NCBI GenBank assembly: GCA_030549205.1
Contig: JAUKTV010000018.1
Coordinates: 62,001-126,000, forward strand
Source of the DNA: Apiosordaria backusii
Lineage: Eukaryota > Ascomycota > Sordariomycetes > Sordariales > Lasiosphaeriaceae
Direction of reading: 5' to 3'
DNA length: 64,000 bases
Shown here in pieces: positions 10,224-23,196 of this stretch (position 1 is its first letter; every line of letters starts with the position of its first letter). Position numbers and translations under genes: made by a program. Under the pieces are notes generated by a model. It was not told the DNA's origin, made no database searches, and was given only the letters and a program-made list of their open reading frames with translations.

Positions 10224-13200
10224 TTACTGGCGTGAGCCAGCGGACCCCGGGGCAGAGCCAGGGGCTGCATATGCTTCTTCATCCTGACTGCCGTGTTGAG
10301 AGGGCGCCATGCTCGCACGGCGAGGAGGAAGAGTAGCTTGAGCTGAACCAAAGGGGCTACCCAGGCCGTTGGCGGACGAACGCCGGGGATCTGGCAGCAC
10401 ATTTGTGCCAGATATGGCTGGGATAGTCGGCGCTTGATATGTCGACCAGCGAGATTCATATCCTGGGTACCCCGAGGTTGTAGCCGCGGGCGTTTGGGTC
10501 ATGATGCCAGAGGATGTGTACCCCATCATCCCGTATACTGGACTGCTGTGATTGCGCACGTGCTTAACTGTGCTTCCACTGAGAGCCGGACCGGGATTCG
10601 AATACTGGTTTCGCTGACCATACCCGTAATTGAACTCGTTCGCCCGATATCCATCGTTGGTGGATCTGAAGTCGGATCCGCTGGAGCTCGAGTTGTTTAC
10701 TGGAGCGGGGATGGGTTGATAGCTTCCGTAGGTAGTAACTGGATAACCTGAAGGGACGGGGTAACCAGGAGTCGGGACAGAGTAAGCGGTGTAAGAACTC
10801 GGATTGGAATAACCTTGGGAGTAGCCTTGACTTGACCACTGGTTGGAGAAGCTGGCATCCGACACTGAACGCTGGTGCCCCGAACGGCGGCCAAATGCAT
10901 CAACGGAATAAATTTCACCCCGATCGTAGCCGGTCATGTTGCCGTAGCTAGGTGCCATGCGGCTAGGGCGAGAGTCATATTGTGTGGCATTGTACGCTGG
11001 CACAGAGTTTTGTGAGATCCGGCTCGTGCGAGACTCGTACTGAGGTGTATTCTGAGGCACAGTCGGTTCCAAGATACGTGGGCTATCGTAAATGCGTGGG
11101 GTGGTTTCTGTGTCTCTTGGCACTGGAGGATAAGCGGCGGTGTGGGACTGTTCAAAAGTGAACTCGGATTGTGGTGGCCGAGGGAAGCCCTGCTCGGGTG
11201 ACGTCGTTGTAGTGGGTTGGCTGGCCCGACGAGGGCCTGCAGCAGCTCGAGGGAGTGATCTTCTCAAGGCGGCACCGCTTGACTGTGTGCGCCTATGAGC
11301 AGTGCTGGCCTTGGTCTTGGCTTTCTTTGCCGTGTGGGCGCCTTCTATGTTGGGAAGGAGTTCAATGTCGGGAACAGCTGAAAGCAAACCGGCATCCATG
11401 TCTCGATCAATCCGCTGAAGAATAAGGAGAACATCTATTGTGGCGTAGCCACCGCGGCAAAGTTCCTGAAACCAGTCTGGGACTGGGACTGAAGACGCTT
11501 GGTGGATAGCAGCATCAAGATCAGGCTCATCGGCGTCGTCCAGCTCGTCCTCTTCAGCCTCGACATCGGCACGGTTGCGTTTCTTGGAGCCCTTGCGCTT
11601 ATCCTTCTCTACGTCTTCGATTCGCTTGGCTTCCCGACGCCGAACAGCGACCGTCCAATCTTTTAGAATGCCCTCCTTTCCCGTTCGGTGGTTGTCGTTG
11701 CTCCATACTTGGATACGAACAACCTGAATCATGATGCGTTGAAGTAAGGTCGCTTGGTAATTGATGTCGGATCTGTACCTCGCTCGTTGGTAATGCTTCC
11801 TGCAGACCATCAACCAAACATGGTCAGGGATGGCACGAGTACAAGATTTGTTTCGACCGAAAATGTGACTCATTGATTTGCGCATGTTGACCTTCGAGTC
11901 TGGAAGGTTGCATGGTGTCATGACGGAACACTCAGGGGGTCGGTCGATGTCCAGCATCCGTACGCATTCCTGGTGATCCTGACAGATATCGGGGACCAGG
12001 AAGTTGTAAAGATCCACATCGATCCAAAAGCGGCCAACGGTTCCTGGGGGTCCGACGGGCAAGGTCGGCTCGGAAACAACACGCCGGTGGGGGACAATGG
12101 TGTCTTCATTGTTTCCATAGGGGACGAGATCGGCCGTGCTGAGATAGATATTGTTAGCATTGGAATAGGAAGAGTTGCCCAAGGTGAAGTGAGAACAGGA
12201 GAGGCCCCCATAAGCCAATCCGGAACGAGGATCTAATCACCGATGATCCGTGCACACACCCACAAAATGACGGCAAGCCAAGAAATTGTGGCAGAAACAG
12301 GTGGGTCCCTCCCGCAAATTTGCAGGGGACAACCGCTGCAACGGTAACGGCTTTGCAGATGCCAAGCCTCGCTGAGCTCTTGCCGTTGGGGTGTTTTGAT
12401 AGGGCTGCTCGACAACGAGCTCGGCGTAGAAGGGAGTGTGGCAGGGTTATGTGGAATTGAAAAAGAAATTGATCTTGCAGCAAACGTACCTATTCAAGCC
12501 TGTGGTGACGTCTGACTGACCACGGCGGGGGATAATGACAGCATCGCTAGGAGACTGAGCCCGCAAGGTGGCAGTTTGTTCGTTGACTGAGGCGGTGTTG
12601 TTGCCATTGACGGCGGCAGAAGAAGCGGAGTGATAATTGCCGTTGTTGTGGTTATTCTCAAGCTTGACTCGAGGCGAGGTTTGGATCTCATCGTCGCTCA
12701 TATTGGTGAGGTCGACTTGCTCGCTGGCCATGTTGCGATGACCCAAGGTTGATCGGATGTTAGTTGGTTGATAGTACTGATAGTTGTTTGTTGCGAAAGA
12801 ATCCGATCTAGCGGGTTGCCTGGAAAAGAGTGAAGAGGTTCGGGAGTTGTCCGAAGAAGTTGTGGTGGCCGAGGTGAAGGAAGAGAGCGAGCTTCTCGAC
12901 AGGGAGAATTTATGGCCAGGGGAGTTGGGGCTGACAGGCGGTGACTGGCAGGCGGGCCTTCCGTATTCACCACTAGTTGGGATGGATTTCGTATCAATGC
13001 TCAAAGACAATGGCAATGAATAGCCGCCAGCATCCCACGGGGTGCGGTTCCTGTGATTGGTGACGGTCACGCTCTCGTTGGGAGAAGTGGACCCACTCCT
13101 TCTTGATGTTGCTCTGCTGCCGGGTGGTGACGGAGTGTTAGGAACCGCTGTTGAAGTCGCAGTTGTCTCGCCTGTGGCCGAAGGGGTCGAGCTGTCAATA

Positions 13201-13361
13201 GAGTCCCTCCGGTGGCACTCCCCTCGTGGTGCTCCTCGTGGTGCTCCTCGAAGCCCTCCTTCAAGCCCTCCTTGTAGCCCTGCTGGAAGACCTCCCTGAA
13301 GCCCTCCTTGCAATCTTCCCCCTACCACACACGATACATTCAATAACGACGTGACGTCCAT
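10224..13361 (-). CDS. Fungal-specific regulatory protein (ORP1-like or Medusa-like candidate)
   Basis: Three exons (12490-13361, 12334-12404, 10224-12232) join in phase to 983 residues. Introns are 85 and 101 nt; the second has a weak donor (GTTGTC), so the middle exon is the least certain part. The start is the Met of MDVTSLLNVS, 20 codons inside a longer open frame. Residues ~25-310 are Ser/Thr/Pro-rich and begin with GGL/APRG repeats. A block at about 380-600 looks strongly constrained (DLYNFLVPDICQDH, GRNKSCTRAIPDHVW, VWSNDNHRTGKEG). A basic KDKRKGSKKRNRAD stretch is a likely nuclear signal, and an acidic run follows. The C-terminal third is Ser/Tyr/Gln/Pro-rich, like a transactivation region. 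I recall this block from fungal proteins labelled ORP1-like. The layout and long gene-free upstream region also recall Medusa/Acon-3 developmental regulators. Neither is verified. Confidence 0.72.
13215..13310 (-). repeat. Coding tandem repeats (APRG and GGL/QGGL units)
   Basis: Imperfect 12-nt units coding for APRG and GGLQ/GGLE repeats run through the N-terminal coding region of the regulator. On the plus strand they read as repeated CTCGTGGTGCTC and AAGCCCTCCTT. Such repeats are prone to length variation between strains. Confidence 0.8.
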
Positions 13362-16300
13362 TTTGTAGGTCGCTGAGACAGGCCTCAGGCATCCATTCGA
13401 GTGAATCCTGTCACGTCTCAATACTCGTTCGACTAATCAGCCAGCCCGGGCCGATTTAATCTCCCAGGAGCAGGATGAAAGCTCCGCCTAACCCAAGGTC
13501 TCCGCCTTGTGTGACCCAATCCAAGATAACGAGCGGGCGTGCTCTGAAAACGAACGAGGGGGGTGAGTAATAGTTGGAACCTTGACGACTGGTGCGTGGC
13601 CCTGTCCTCTGCTGACCCTCGAAATGCCACTCGATTCTCGGCTCAATATTCGACTGCAAGATCACCAGTTGTTGCAACTCCGATATCGTCAAGCCTAGCT
13701 GCCGTGCGTGATCCTCGAATTCGTCACGTCACCAACAATGAAACCACGTCTTCCCAAATGACGTTTCAAGATTTCACGACCAAGATAACCGACTTCAGCT
13801 CGAATTCGTCCAGACACCGATCAACCTGTCTCTCGGTGTCACAATCCACTTCGGTATTCCTTCCCTGTTGGTTTCCTTCAAGTCCCTTTCTTTTGCCGAG
13901 TCGCTGGCCTGTCGATGGATGATCGAGTCCAAGATAAGGAATGCGACAGTCGAAAGATTTAATCGATCCTCTCGACAGTACGGATGCTCAAGTGTCGCTG
14001 ATATGGCCTTGCTTCTTGTCGTCCTTCGTCGAACTGTCCTTTCTTCTGCACCTATTCGCCGTATTCATCGATCTCGCTACCCTTACCGTCGTCGTCGGTA
14101 CAGAGATCTATCGCCAAAGCAAAGACTTGCTTCCAATGAGCCGGTATGTGGGGCGGAGAAGGTCCAGAATCAACAGCGAGGTGAACAAGCTGGGTGATCC
14201 CCCACCTTAAGTTCTCCAGACAGCTCGGTCAAGACAACTATCTGCACCACACGGCTGGAGGGGACAAGCTTATCGAAGGGATCGACGTTTGAGACTCGCA
14301 CTGACAGTCCCACAGACAGTTTGATGGTACCCGAAACACCTCTGACCAGGCACCGGAGAAGGACGGTAGTCGGGTAGCTTTCTCAAGATGGACAAGGAGG
14401 AGGGGGAGGAAACATCTGGCAGCCAACAGCCCCTCCAGAGATCTGTAACAGGTATGAGTGTATTGAAACAAGAGATAGTAATCTCACAAGCCGACACTGA
14501 CTTAATAACCAGGGGAGCACAAGAAAAAGAGCTCAAGAAGAACCCGCTCCAAGAAATCCTAAGTACCAACTAGCGGTCGTCTGTCGTCCAGCTCGAACAC
14601 GATACGAAGCCAAGCAAACAGGAGAGCGTCCAGATATTGGCGTCGAAAAACCACGCTGACTCGAGCCAGCTGTCGACCAGGCGGAGCGTGAGATGTTGAT
14701 ATGGTGATGGTGGTTGGGTTGACCGAGTAGGTGCCAAGTTCACCAAGATATCACCAATGCTTGCCGAGAGAAGAGGGAAGAAAAGGAGAGGAAGGAGCTG
14801 GTCGCAGCTTGGTCGAGCAAAGGAAACAACAAGAAGGAAAAGTTGAGACGATTCCTGAGGCAGGATACCTCGAGCCCCAAAAAGAGGGATGGGGATGAAT
14901 GAGGGGATAAGGCTGGCACCTGGGTGCATGAGTCGAAGACACACAGTCCAAGGACAGTATGTGTTTGAGCGCTTTGTAGGGTATATCCAGGGACAACGAC
15001 CGGGAAGACCATGAACGCCGCCGAATACCTTGCTGGGATGCTAGAGATGATGTTCTGCGCCAGGCTGGGATCAACCAAGCAGCCATGGATCAGAAATCCG
15101 GGGCGGGCAGCAGGACGCAGGATAGCGGAAGCTCTCAGGAACGGGCAGACGACAGACCGTTGCACGGTCGGAGGGTCAGGATGGCAAGGGTTTTGAACAG
15201 AGTTTCCGTCTGCAACGCCGCTCCCATGCCCTTGCGCTCCTTTGCATTGAAGGAAGATGTTAGTCGAAGTTTAGGGTTCCCCACACTAGGTGCAGTGGTG
15301 TTTAAGGTAGTGTAATGGTGGTGGTGTGGGTGATAGCGGCTCGCTGATATGCCCCAAGACGGTGTACGTACAGGGTAGCTACCAAACTTGTGGCTCCTGT
15401 CTGATAGTACAGGGCCATGGTCCCTGATGTGGCCATCCTTGTGGAGTGCGTGGTGTGGATGCGACATGCCGCAGAGCCTTCTCCGTCGTCCAGATCCCTG
15501 GTCACCCAAAGTCTTGGCTACATCACATATGCCGACCGTTTTCCCATTGAAGAAGCCTACCCGCGCGTCAGACTGGTCCGTTCAGCATCATGGCGTCAGA
15601 TATTCGTCTGAACCACTCAATAGGGGATCGCCGTAGAGGGAACCGAGATCAGGGAGCTGTCCCTGAGAACCGTCTTTTGGTTCCCAACAGACAATAGAAA
15701 ATCATCACTCACTTGTTTTTTGGTCCCGGCCTCACAGAAGCACAAAAACACATGGGGTTGAGACAGACTCGGAGGCTCAAGAAGTACTCCGTACATGTCC
15801 GGTATCCGCATGCTCCTAATGGAGACTGCCATCCCAGGATTCGGTGTGGCGCAGCACTTTTTTCAGGATCGACAAGCTGAGACTCCGAGATGGGGCGTGA
15901 AACGTCTTGGGAAGCCATGTTTGCCAGGAGACTGCGAGACTCGAGAGAATGGGACAGAGAATCCAGACACGGTTTCTCGGATCCCTTCTTGTAACCGAAC
16001 TCGAACTGACAAAGCAGAGTGCTGTCCACGGGCATAAATGGTCGATCGCCTTCAAGCACGAGGACTGGGCCAGCCAAGTTCCTATTGCAACGGTGCCAGT
16101 AAGAACAAGAAGCTTTTCCGTGGATGTATCCGATCAATGTAGGCCTGATCTAACATGGAATGCAACCAGAAAACATGCACCACACAAGGGGGAGAAAGGG
16201 GCTACCAAAGAACCCGCCGGGGCTAACAAAACCAGGTAAAGACAGGGTTCAGCAGCGCTGGATCGAAAACGGAGCCGTTGTCGCGGCTAATTTAGCAACC

Positions 16301-19300
16301 TTTTGCAGCCACACGATACCCGAAACGTCATGTTTGGGACAATGTAACTCTGTCTTGAACTGGCGGAGGTGAGGTTGTGGATGTTGATGTTGGTGGAGGA
16401 TTGGGCCCTCAAAAGAGTATCTCTTCCGATTTTCTACTGTTGGGTAGCGATACAGCTTGATATTCGTCACATCCTTTCGGGATGGATGGGAAGAGTGCTT
16501 GTGGTGCTTTGAACTCTTGTTTGCTATGTTGGCAAACCGCTTCGCGTTAGATCGCCTGTTACAAGAGAAAGAAGGCACCAGCAGGGGGGTGTATGAGACG
16601 ATACCGTCAGTCCAGTGGCATCGAAGAGGGCTGTGGGAGTTTTTCCTAGGCCAGCCACCCCAATTGCGGTACTAAGTGCATAGAAAAAGGCATGTACCTC
16701 AAAAAGTACCTGGGATCCAGTGAGTACGAATATTGAGGGGCAAGATTACCATGAACACGCTTGACGAACAGCATTAGAAACCAAACACGGGTTTCTCGAG
16801 AACCATCATGCGCAAACCGAATGCTGGAGAGTTCCCCGGAATCAGTGACGAGCTGGAAGCCATGCTCGATGTTTCTCGGTGAATGGTGCTGGTGGTTGTG
16901 ATGATGATCATGATAGCGGTCCGAAACTGGTAGCGGCCAAAAAGCTTGTGTGCTGAGCGGGTGGGCGGGAAGTGGTCCAAGTTGCGATTGGCCCATTTGG
17001 CTCTTGGAGAGTGTTTCAGGAAGAAGCTTGACATTGCCCAGCAGCCACTTGAAGATGGATGGGTGGGCGATGCAGGGGATGAGACGTTGATGTGGACGCA
17101 AGCACGCAAAGCGGTGCATCTCTGTTTCAGCGACCGATCAAGATGCATTCGAGTTCATGCGAAGAGGAAGAGCAGAAGTCTGGTTTGCCAAGACTCCTTC
17201 CCGCAGCGGGCGGGAGGCCCACTCGAGACGAGAGAGGGCTCTACACTACAACGGGATATCGACAGGTCGAGCCAAAAACTTCAGCAAAGCCCAGGCGGGA
17301 TACTTTGGTGTTGCTTCAATGTAGGTAGCGTGGTGTGGTGATGTGAATTGGGAAGTGAATACATTTTCCTGCCTTCTCGTCGTCCATTCCCTCGGCCCTC
17401 ATGAAGCTGCTGTAGACCCCACCAACTCCTTCCCAAAACCACCTCAAAAGCTAGAACTGGACCTTCACTTCCTCCTGGCGACCTCCGGAGGCGAACCCCT
17501 TCGTTTGACTTTCTTTCTTTACGTAGTGTTCTCGAAGCCGCAGGCCTTCCTTGCCGTCGATCAGGTTCCAGAAGCGCACCATCAAGCGAAGGCAACATCA
17601 TTGGACCGGTTGTATTGACCTCAAAATAAGGTTAGTCTGCGCCCGCATCTGCCGCTGTGGTTCGTGTGCTTTTGAGACCGGGCCAGAATGACCGGCCTCC
17701 ATTCGAAAGCACTATGTGTGTATTCATCAGAAAATGCTCTTGGAATGAATTTTCAGTCTCTCCCTTTTCGCTATCTGCCGACCATACATACCATCGCACC
17801 AGTCGGGCCTGTGCCGTCCTGATCCATCTTCCGTGGTGACACGGGAAAACGGATGCCTAGATGACGATCCGGGACAGGCAGTACAAAAATAGCATACTCT
17901 TCCATTCCTTCAAATACACTACAGATTCGGCATGTTTCTGGAATATCTAAGGAATCTGATGCTGAAGCGAGGCTCAGCTCCGTGTCTTGCCGGCCTCGGC
18001 TATGGTCCGGATCGATACCTCGGAGGCCCAACGTCGAGAAATCCCGGGAGTTTGGACCATGTCATCATTCAACGTCCAGCTACAAGCCGGATGCTTCAGC
18101 ATTGCAGATGCTTCGCACATCTCACCCTCGATGCCTCTTCTGTCCTCCGGGTGTAAAGCTTGTTTCTGAGCTTCGGACAATTGTCAGAGTCTCGGGCATC
18201 ACAGCATGCCGAATCTGCACAAATCATCCAAGCCATATGGCACACAGAAAAGATGCGACGAGGCACAGGGACAAACTCTCCGCCCCGCCCTTCGTCTTCC
18301 GTGATACAAGCTCAACAACAAACCCATTCACCCCAGAAAACTGAGCCCAGCCCTTTGATTATACGGATCATGGTACCAAGAACACAGTTTGATACCCCCG
18401 AAAGCGCTCCCGGTGCGGCATTCAAGGGGAGTGTTACCATTCTGAAGCTAAACATAGTCTCTCGGCGCTGATCTTTTCGTTGTATGCACTCGAATGGTCG
18501 CATCGAGCCTTCCTCCGCTTGGGATATCAATCCATCGCGCATTTCAAGTATGCAACTGGGGAACAAGATGCCTCTAGATCTCCCGGCCGAATATATCCAG
18601 GCGCAAGCAACTGGACAAAATGACCGTGCCTCCCAACCCCGGAATGAGTTCGGACTCTTGATCTAGGCATCTGGCAATGTCGGCCTACGCCCCTTTTGCG
18701 CGGTTTGGAACCGAGACGGAACTGTGCCACCGATGGGGTGCCAAAGTGTACTACTGTGTGGTGGGCACTTTCGAAACGGAACACAAAACGGCAGCAATAA
18801 TCCTCCGATTTGCCTTCCAAAGGGAATGTAAAAAGGGCTGTGGAAGCCACGTCCGAAGGAACAAACGGAAGTTCGGGTTCGGAATGGAACGTCTGGCTTC
18901 TTGACCAGGCGACAAAAGCGTGACGCCTGGGGGCTTCTCATCTGCTGGTCATCTTGTCCCTGGCGACGAAATGAATGTCAACTCGTTGCTGATGCATGAG
19001 TAACACTCCGAGTATAAAATTCATACACTCCGATGCACAACATCCAAGACACACAGGGGTGCATCTCGGTCTGGTGCCTGCGGAGAATTTCTTACCGGGC
19101 TGCGTGTCAGACGGGTAACTGCTGTTGTAAAATGCATGCGGTCAACTTGAGAGTAACAGGACGGGACGGCTTCCGTTGCGTGGGAGAGTGCTATGGGGCC
19201 TCGTGGCCGAGGGAGTGAGAGAGAAATGATGTGGCAATGATCCGATGTGATAATGCGTGGTGTAGAAGACCGGATCGGGGGTACCTCTCCTCAACCGATC

Positions 19301-21428
19301 AGTTGCGATATCGATGACAGCCTCGCTACATCAGACGACCGTCAGACGAAGAGGTCAAGGGGGCGCCAAGGAGGCCACCACATCCCCCTTTTTCCTTCTG
19401 CTTGCTCATTCACAACCACCCATATTCTAGACCCTCCCGCCAACGTTCTCTCCACTCAAACCTTGGCTTGCTTCTGCTGCTTCCCGCCGGCCCCGCGTCA
19501 AGCAGCGTGGCGTTATGTATCTGTACGATACTGCTGCTGTCCGTGACACTTGCGGCCAAACCGGAAGGCAACACTGGATGCTGCTTCTTGATTTGACGAG
19601 CCAGACGGAGGGTAGCAGCCGTCGCCGACGACGACGGCGACAATGTATCGACGACATGGCCTGGAACACGTTGCAAGTGAGCATGCGGATGACATGTACG
19701 CATCGGACGTCGGAGGACACGCACGACCAGGAAGTTCGGAGACTTGCGTCCTGGATTAGCCTGCCCCTTTTTTGCCCCAATGGCGAACCTGTGCTCCCTG
19801 CAGGCCTATGACCTCACAATGAGCCGGAAGTATTCACAGAGGTGGGGAAGCAAAAGAGGGTATGTACATCATGTACAGTACCTTGAGGTTGTGTAATCGC
19901 CCCCTTGTACGTCCGAGTCAGTTCAACAATATCGGAAGAAAGAGGTGGGCACCTGCTTGTGTGAGGTGTTTGTGGGTTTGTTGGGGATGTGCTGATTAGA
20001 CTGAAGATTGGGCTGTACTGATCGGATTGAGAGTAGAGCCGCACACCTGCTCGGATGCTAGCGGTTGGCGGCTGCTTGCGCTTGTCGTCTGCTCGCGCTT
20101 TGCGTTGCAACCCCGTTAGGTAAGTGATCTCCTTGCGCCTCTAGAGAGCAGCCTGAGCCTGCTGTTCTCCCGCTGCCTCCCTCCTTGAGTTGGCTTTTCA
20201 TCTCACTGCCTCCATGTAGGCGAGATTGGCGGCACAGAAGGGCGAGGGGAGTTGTTTCGACCGAAGATGTGACTCTTGATTTAGCTGAATACACGGCTCC
20301 TAGACTGTCTGGGTGTCTTTGTAGCAGGGTAGGTAGAGGAGCAATGAGGCTTCTTGTGTCGTCAGCAAACGAGTGATGAGCGTCCCTTGCAGAATGTATG
20401 GGTCGTCTATGCGCCTGAGCTCAACCTTTTTCATCCAGTCCGGAACCTCGTCAGTGAGCGCGGGGGTCACAGGTCTGGTAGAAACGACTGTGGCTCTGCC
20501 ATCTACCTTCCCGTCCTCGCTCACACCCCTGGACTGCCTGAAGATATTGAGGGGGAAGACTAGGATATAGTACGGTTTGTGGCTATAAGGTGTTCACCGC
20601 GTTAAGACGAAGTTGCTGCATAATGTGGCTCAACACAACGTTTAGCTGATTCCTTCTAGAGAGGACTCCAGGGTTCGACTCGTGTTGGCCAACCAAAAAG
20701 GCCTCTTAGAACCATTTGAGTCATCGAAGACAAGAAGCACTATCGCCGTCAGGGGTCTACTGGTAGTTTTCCATCGATCAATCCAGGATTTAATCTATGA
20801 GCAAATATGTTGGCGGCTTCTGCGTAAGTTTCACCCAGTCCTTCGAGGTAACACAATCGCCAACCCATCCCTAAATGCCCAGTGCAAGGGCTTGTGACTC
20901 GCCTTCGAGATTGAAGGCTAACTGTTACCTCTTTGGATATATTTGTTCTAGGATGCCGTTTTATACTGCCTCATTTCCTTCAATGTCTTATTGGCGATAA
21001 AGGTCCTGAAGAGAGGAGAATCAGGCGGTGATCTCGAAGGGATAAGGTACGTGGCCATGATCTCGGTGTCTGGGTGACTGAGGTATGCAGGAGCGCCAGA
21101 CACCGAGAGAACGGCAGCGGTTGGTAAGATATCGTATGGGGGAAGTAGCATGATAGAAGTTGCAAGCAACTCAGCTTGGCAAACCCTGCAGTGACTCGAC
21201 AACAGCCTGGACAACAATGTACAACACATTTCCCATGTCAAGAACCATAAGATGCATCTTCATCATCCAATCCATTCTTTCTCTTATTGCAGAGTATACT
21301 CTCAAGAGTTCTAAGTCACTAATTACCCAAGATGAAAAACCACAAAAGGCTAGAGCCACAAATAGATACAGAACACATAAGAAACCCCATTTTCCGTTTC
21401 ATCACCCCATTCTCATCAGTCACACCCT
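13362..21428. other. 8 kb gene-free region upstream of the regulator
   Basis: No open frame here shows sustained fungal codon bias or a recognisable domain on either strand. The part next to 13361 is likely the regulator's promoter and a long 5' leader containing short upstream ORFs. The part next to 21428 is the isocitrate lyase 3' flank. I found no tRNA, 5S rRNA or transposon, and base composition does not show the strong AT bias of heavily RIP-mutated DNA. Confidence 0.5.
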
Positions 21429-23196
21429 TTAATGAAACTGATCCTCCGTCACACCCTTACCCATAGCAGCCGTACTGCTAATACCACCAGTCACCATCTT
21501 CTGCAGCTCATCCACATACGTGGCACCCGACCACTTCTGATGCTTGACCACATCAACACCGCCCTCTATCTCTGGCTCTTGCACAAGCTCGCCATAAGCC
21601 CTCATGCCAATCTTGCTGTACGCGCTAGCGAACTTGTCGCTGATGAGCGCGGTGGTGTGCAGACCAGCAAGGGTGATGAACTGCCAGCAGTAACCCAGCC
21701 CGGCCAACCGTCTGATGTACGTCTCCTGCTCCTCCCTTGGCATGGCAGTCTTCCAGTTGAACGAAGGGGACAGGTTGTAAGCGAGCTTCTGCTCGGGCCA
21801 GACGGCGTGGACGCCCTTGGCGAACTCCTCGGCCTGCTTGTAGTCGGGGAGCTTGGACTCCATCCAGATGGCGTCGCAGTAAGGGGCGTAGGCGATGGCG
21901 CGGTTGATGGAGCAGTCGCAGCCGCCCTGGAGGCGGTAGTAACCCTCGCGGGTGCGGGGGGCGTCCCAGTCGAAGTGGATGTCCTTGCCGAGGATGCCGC
22001 GGGCGATGGCGCGGGCCTCCTTGTTGGAGAGCTGCTTGCCGTTGACGCTGTCGCGGTACTTTTGAGCGAGCGCCTTGGGGTTCGGGAGGTTGGAAGCCAG
22101 GATGGCGTCGACGACGTGGTCGTCAAAGCGCTTGAGGTTGGCCTGGGCGATCCACTGGTCCTCAATGGCCTGGAGCTCGACGCCGTTCTTGCCAGCCTTC
22201 TCGCCCGCGATCATGAGGTCGTTGAGGGCAGGGAGGTCGGGGTTGTTAGTGCCGATGATGAAGGCGTGGTCGCGGGGGTCGATGGTGGTCGTGATGAGAG
22301 TAGCGGCCTCGGCGTCGGTACGGGCGATGGCCAAGAGGTCGGAGCCCATGATATCAGCCTGGGCGCGGATAGCAACCAGGCGGTTGATGTGCTCAGAGAT
22401 GGGGACAAGGACCTTGCCGGCCATGTGGCCGCACTTCTTGGTGCCAGGAGCTTGATCCTCAATGTGGATACCGGCAGCACCCTTTTCGATGAAGAGCTTG
22501 GTGAGCTTCATGACGGCGGTAAGACCGCCATGACCGGTGTCGGCATCGGCGACGATGGGACGGAGGTAGTCGATGTTGGCGAGCTTGGCGCGTTGCGCTT
22601 TGGGGACGGAGAGACGCTCCTGACGCTGCTTGCGGTCGTGGAAAAGCTGGGCCATGAAGAGGTGGCCAACCTTGTTGGGGACGGTGGTCTTGTTCGGTCA
22701 GTATTTTCTCTCTGTCTACAATATTCAACATGGGAGTCCAAACTCACATAGGGGTAATCGGCAAGATCTGGGCCGGGCTCGTCAGAGGCAGAGGCTGTTG
22801 ATGATGATTGCCAACCGGAAACATAGACGGTATCGAGGTACTTGGCCATTTGGGTCACCATTGTGGGCTCCAAGCAGCCGTATGTGTAACTAGCATCCTT
22901 GTTCTGTTCGGCATCCAGTCAGCATCGCCGTTCCAGCTTCGAGTTTATCACACCAACAAACATACCTGGAACCGCCCCTCAAGAATCTTCCACAGCTTCT
23001 TGGCCTGAGCATTGCTGGCATACTCAATCTGGAGGTTACCTCTCTTGTTGACAATCTGCTCAGCGGTGAATGGGCGCTTGGTGTACCGCCATCTCGGCTC
23101 GCTCCACCACTTCTTGACCTCGGCCACCTCCTTCGCGAAGAGCTCGTCCTCAGTGTTGGGGTCCACGGCGGGATTGACCATGTTGTTGGCAGCCAT
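21429..23196 (-). CDS. ICL1: Isocitrate lyase (glyoxylate cycle)
   Basis: Three exons (22966-23196, 22748-22903, 21429-22688) with introns of 62 and 59 nt join in phase to 548 residues, the usual length for filamentous fungi. The enzyme splits isocitrate to succinate and glyoxylate and is needed for growth on acetate or fatty acids, commonly in peroxisomes/glyoxysomes. The active-site motif KKCGH is at residues 213-217 with Cys215. Flanking signatures are VADADTGHGG and AAGIHIEDQAPG before it and FDWDAPRTREG after it. The C-terminus is TEDQFH and lacks a canonical PTS1, as far as I can see. The start is the Met of MAANNMVNP. This corresponds to acu-3 of Neurospora and acuD of Aspergillus. Confidence 0.97.

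Noticed and set aside
12334..12420. A YAELVVEQPYQ-like reading recalling a velvet domain
   Set aside because: It lies in a frame that cannot be joined in phase, no further velvet motifs follow, and the main conserved block of the protein is unrelated to velvet.
20655..20700. TTCGACT resembling a tRNA T-loop
   Set aside because: The flanking five bases on either side do not pair, and no matching acceptor, D or anticodon arm is present.
13563..21241. Numerous 60-150 codon frames in the 8 kb gap
   Set aside because: They overlap each other on both strands, show no consistent codon bias, and contain no domain-like sequence.
21432..22751. A 439-codon open frame antisense to isocitrate lyase
   Set aside because: It mirrors the sense exon. 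Its Val/Gly/Leu/Asp-rich composition is what antisense of GC-biased codons produces, and isocitrate lyase is certain on the other strand.
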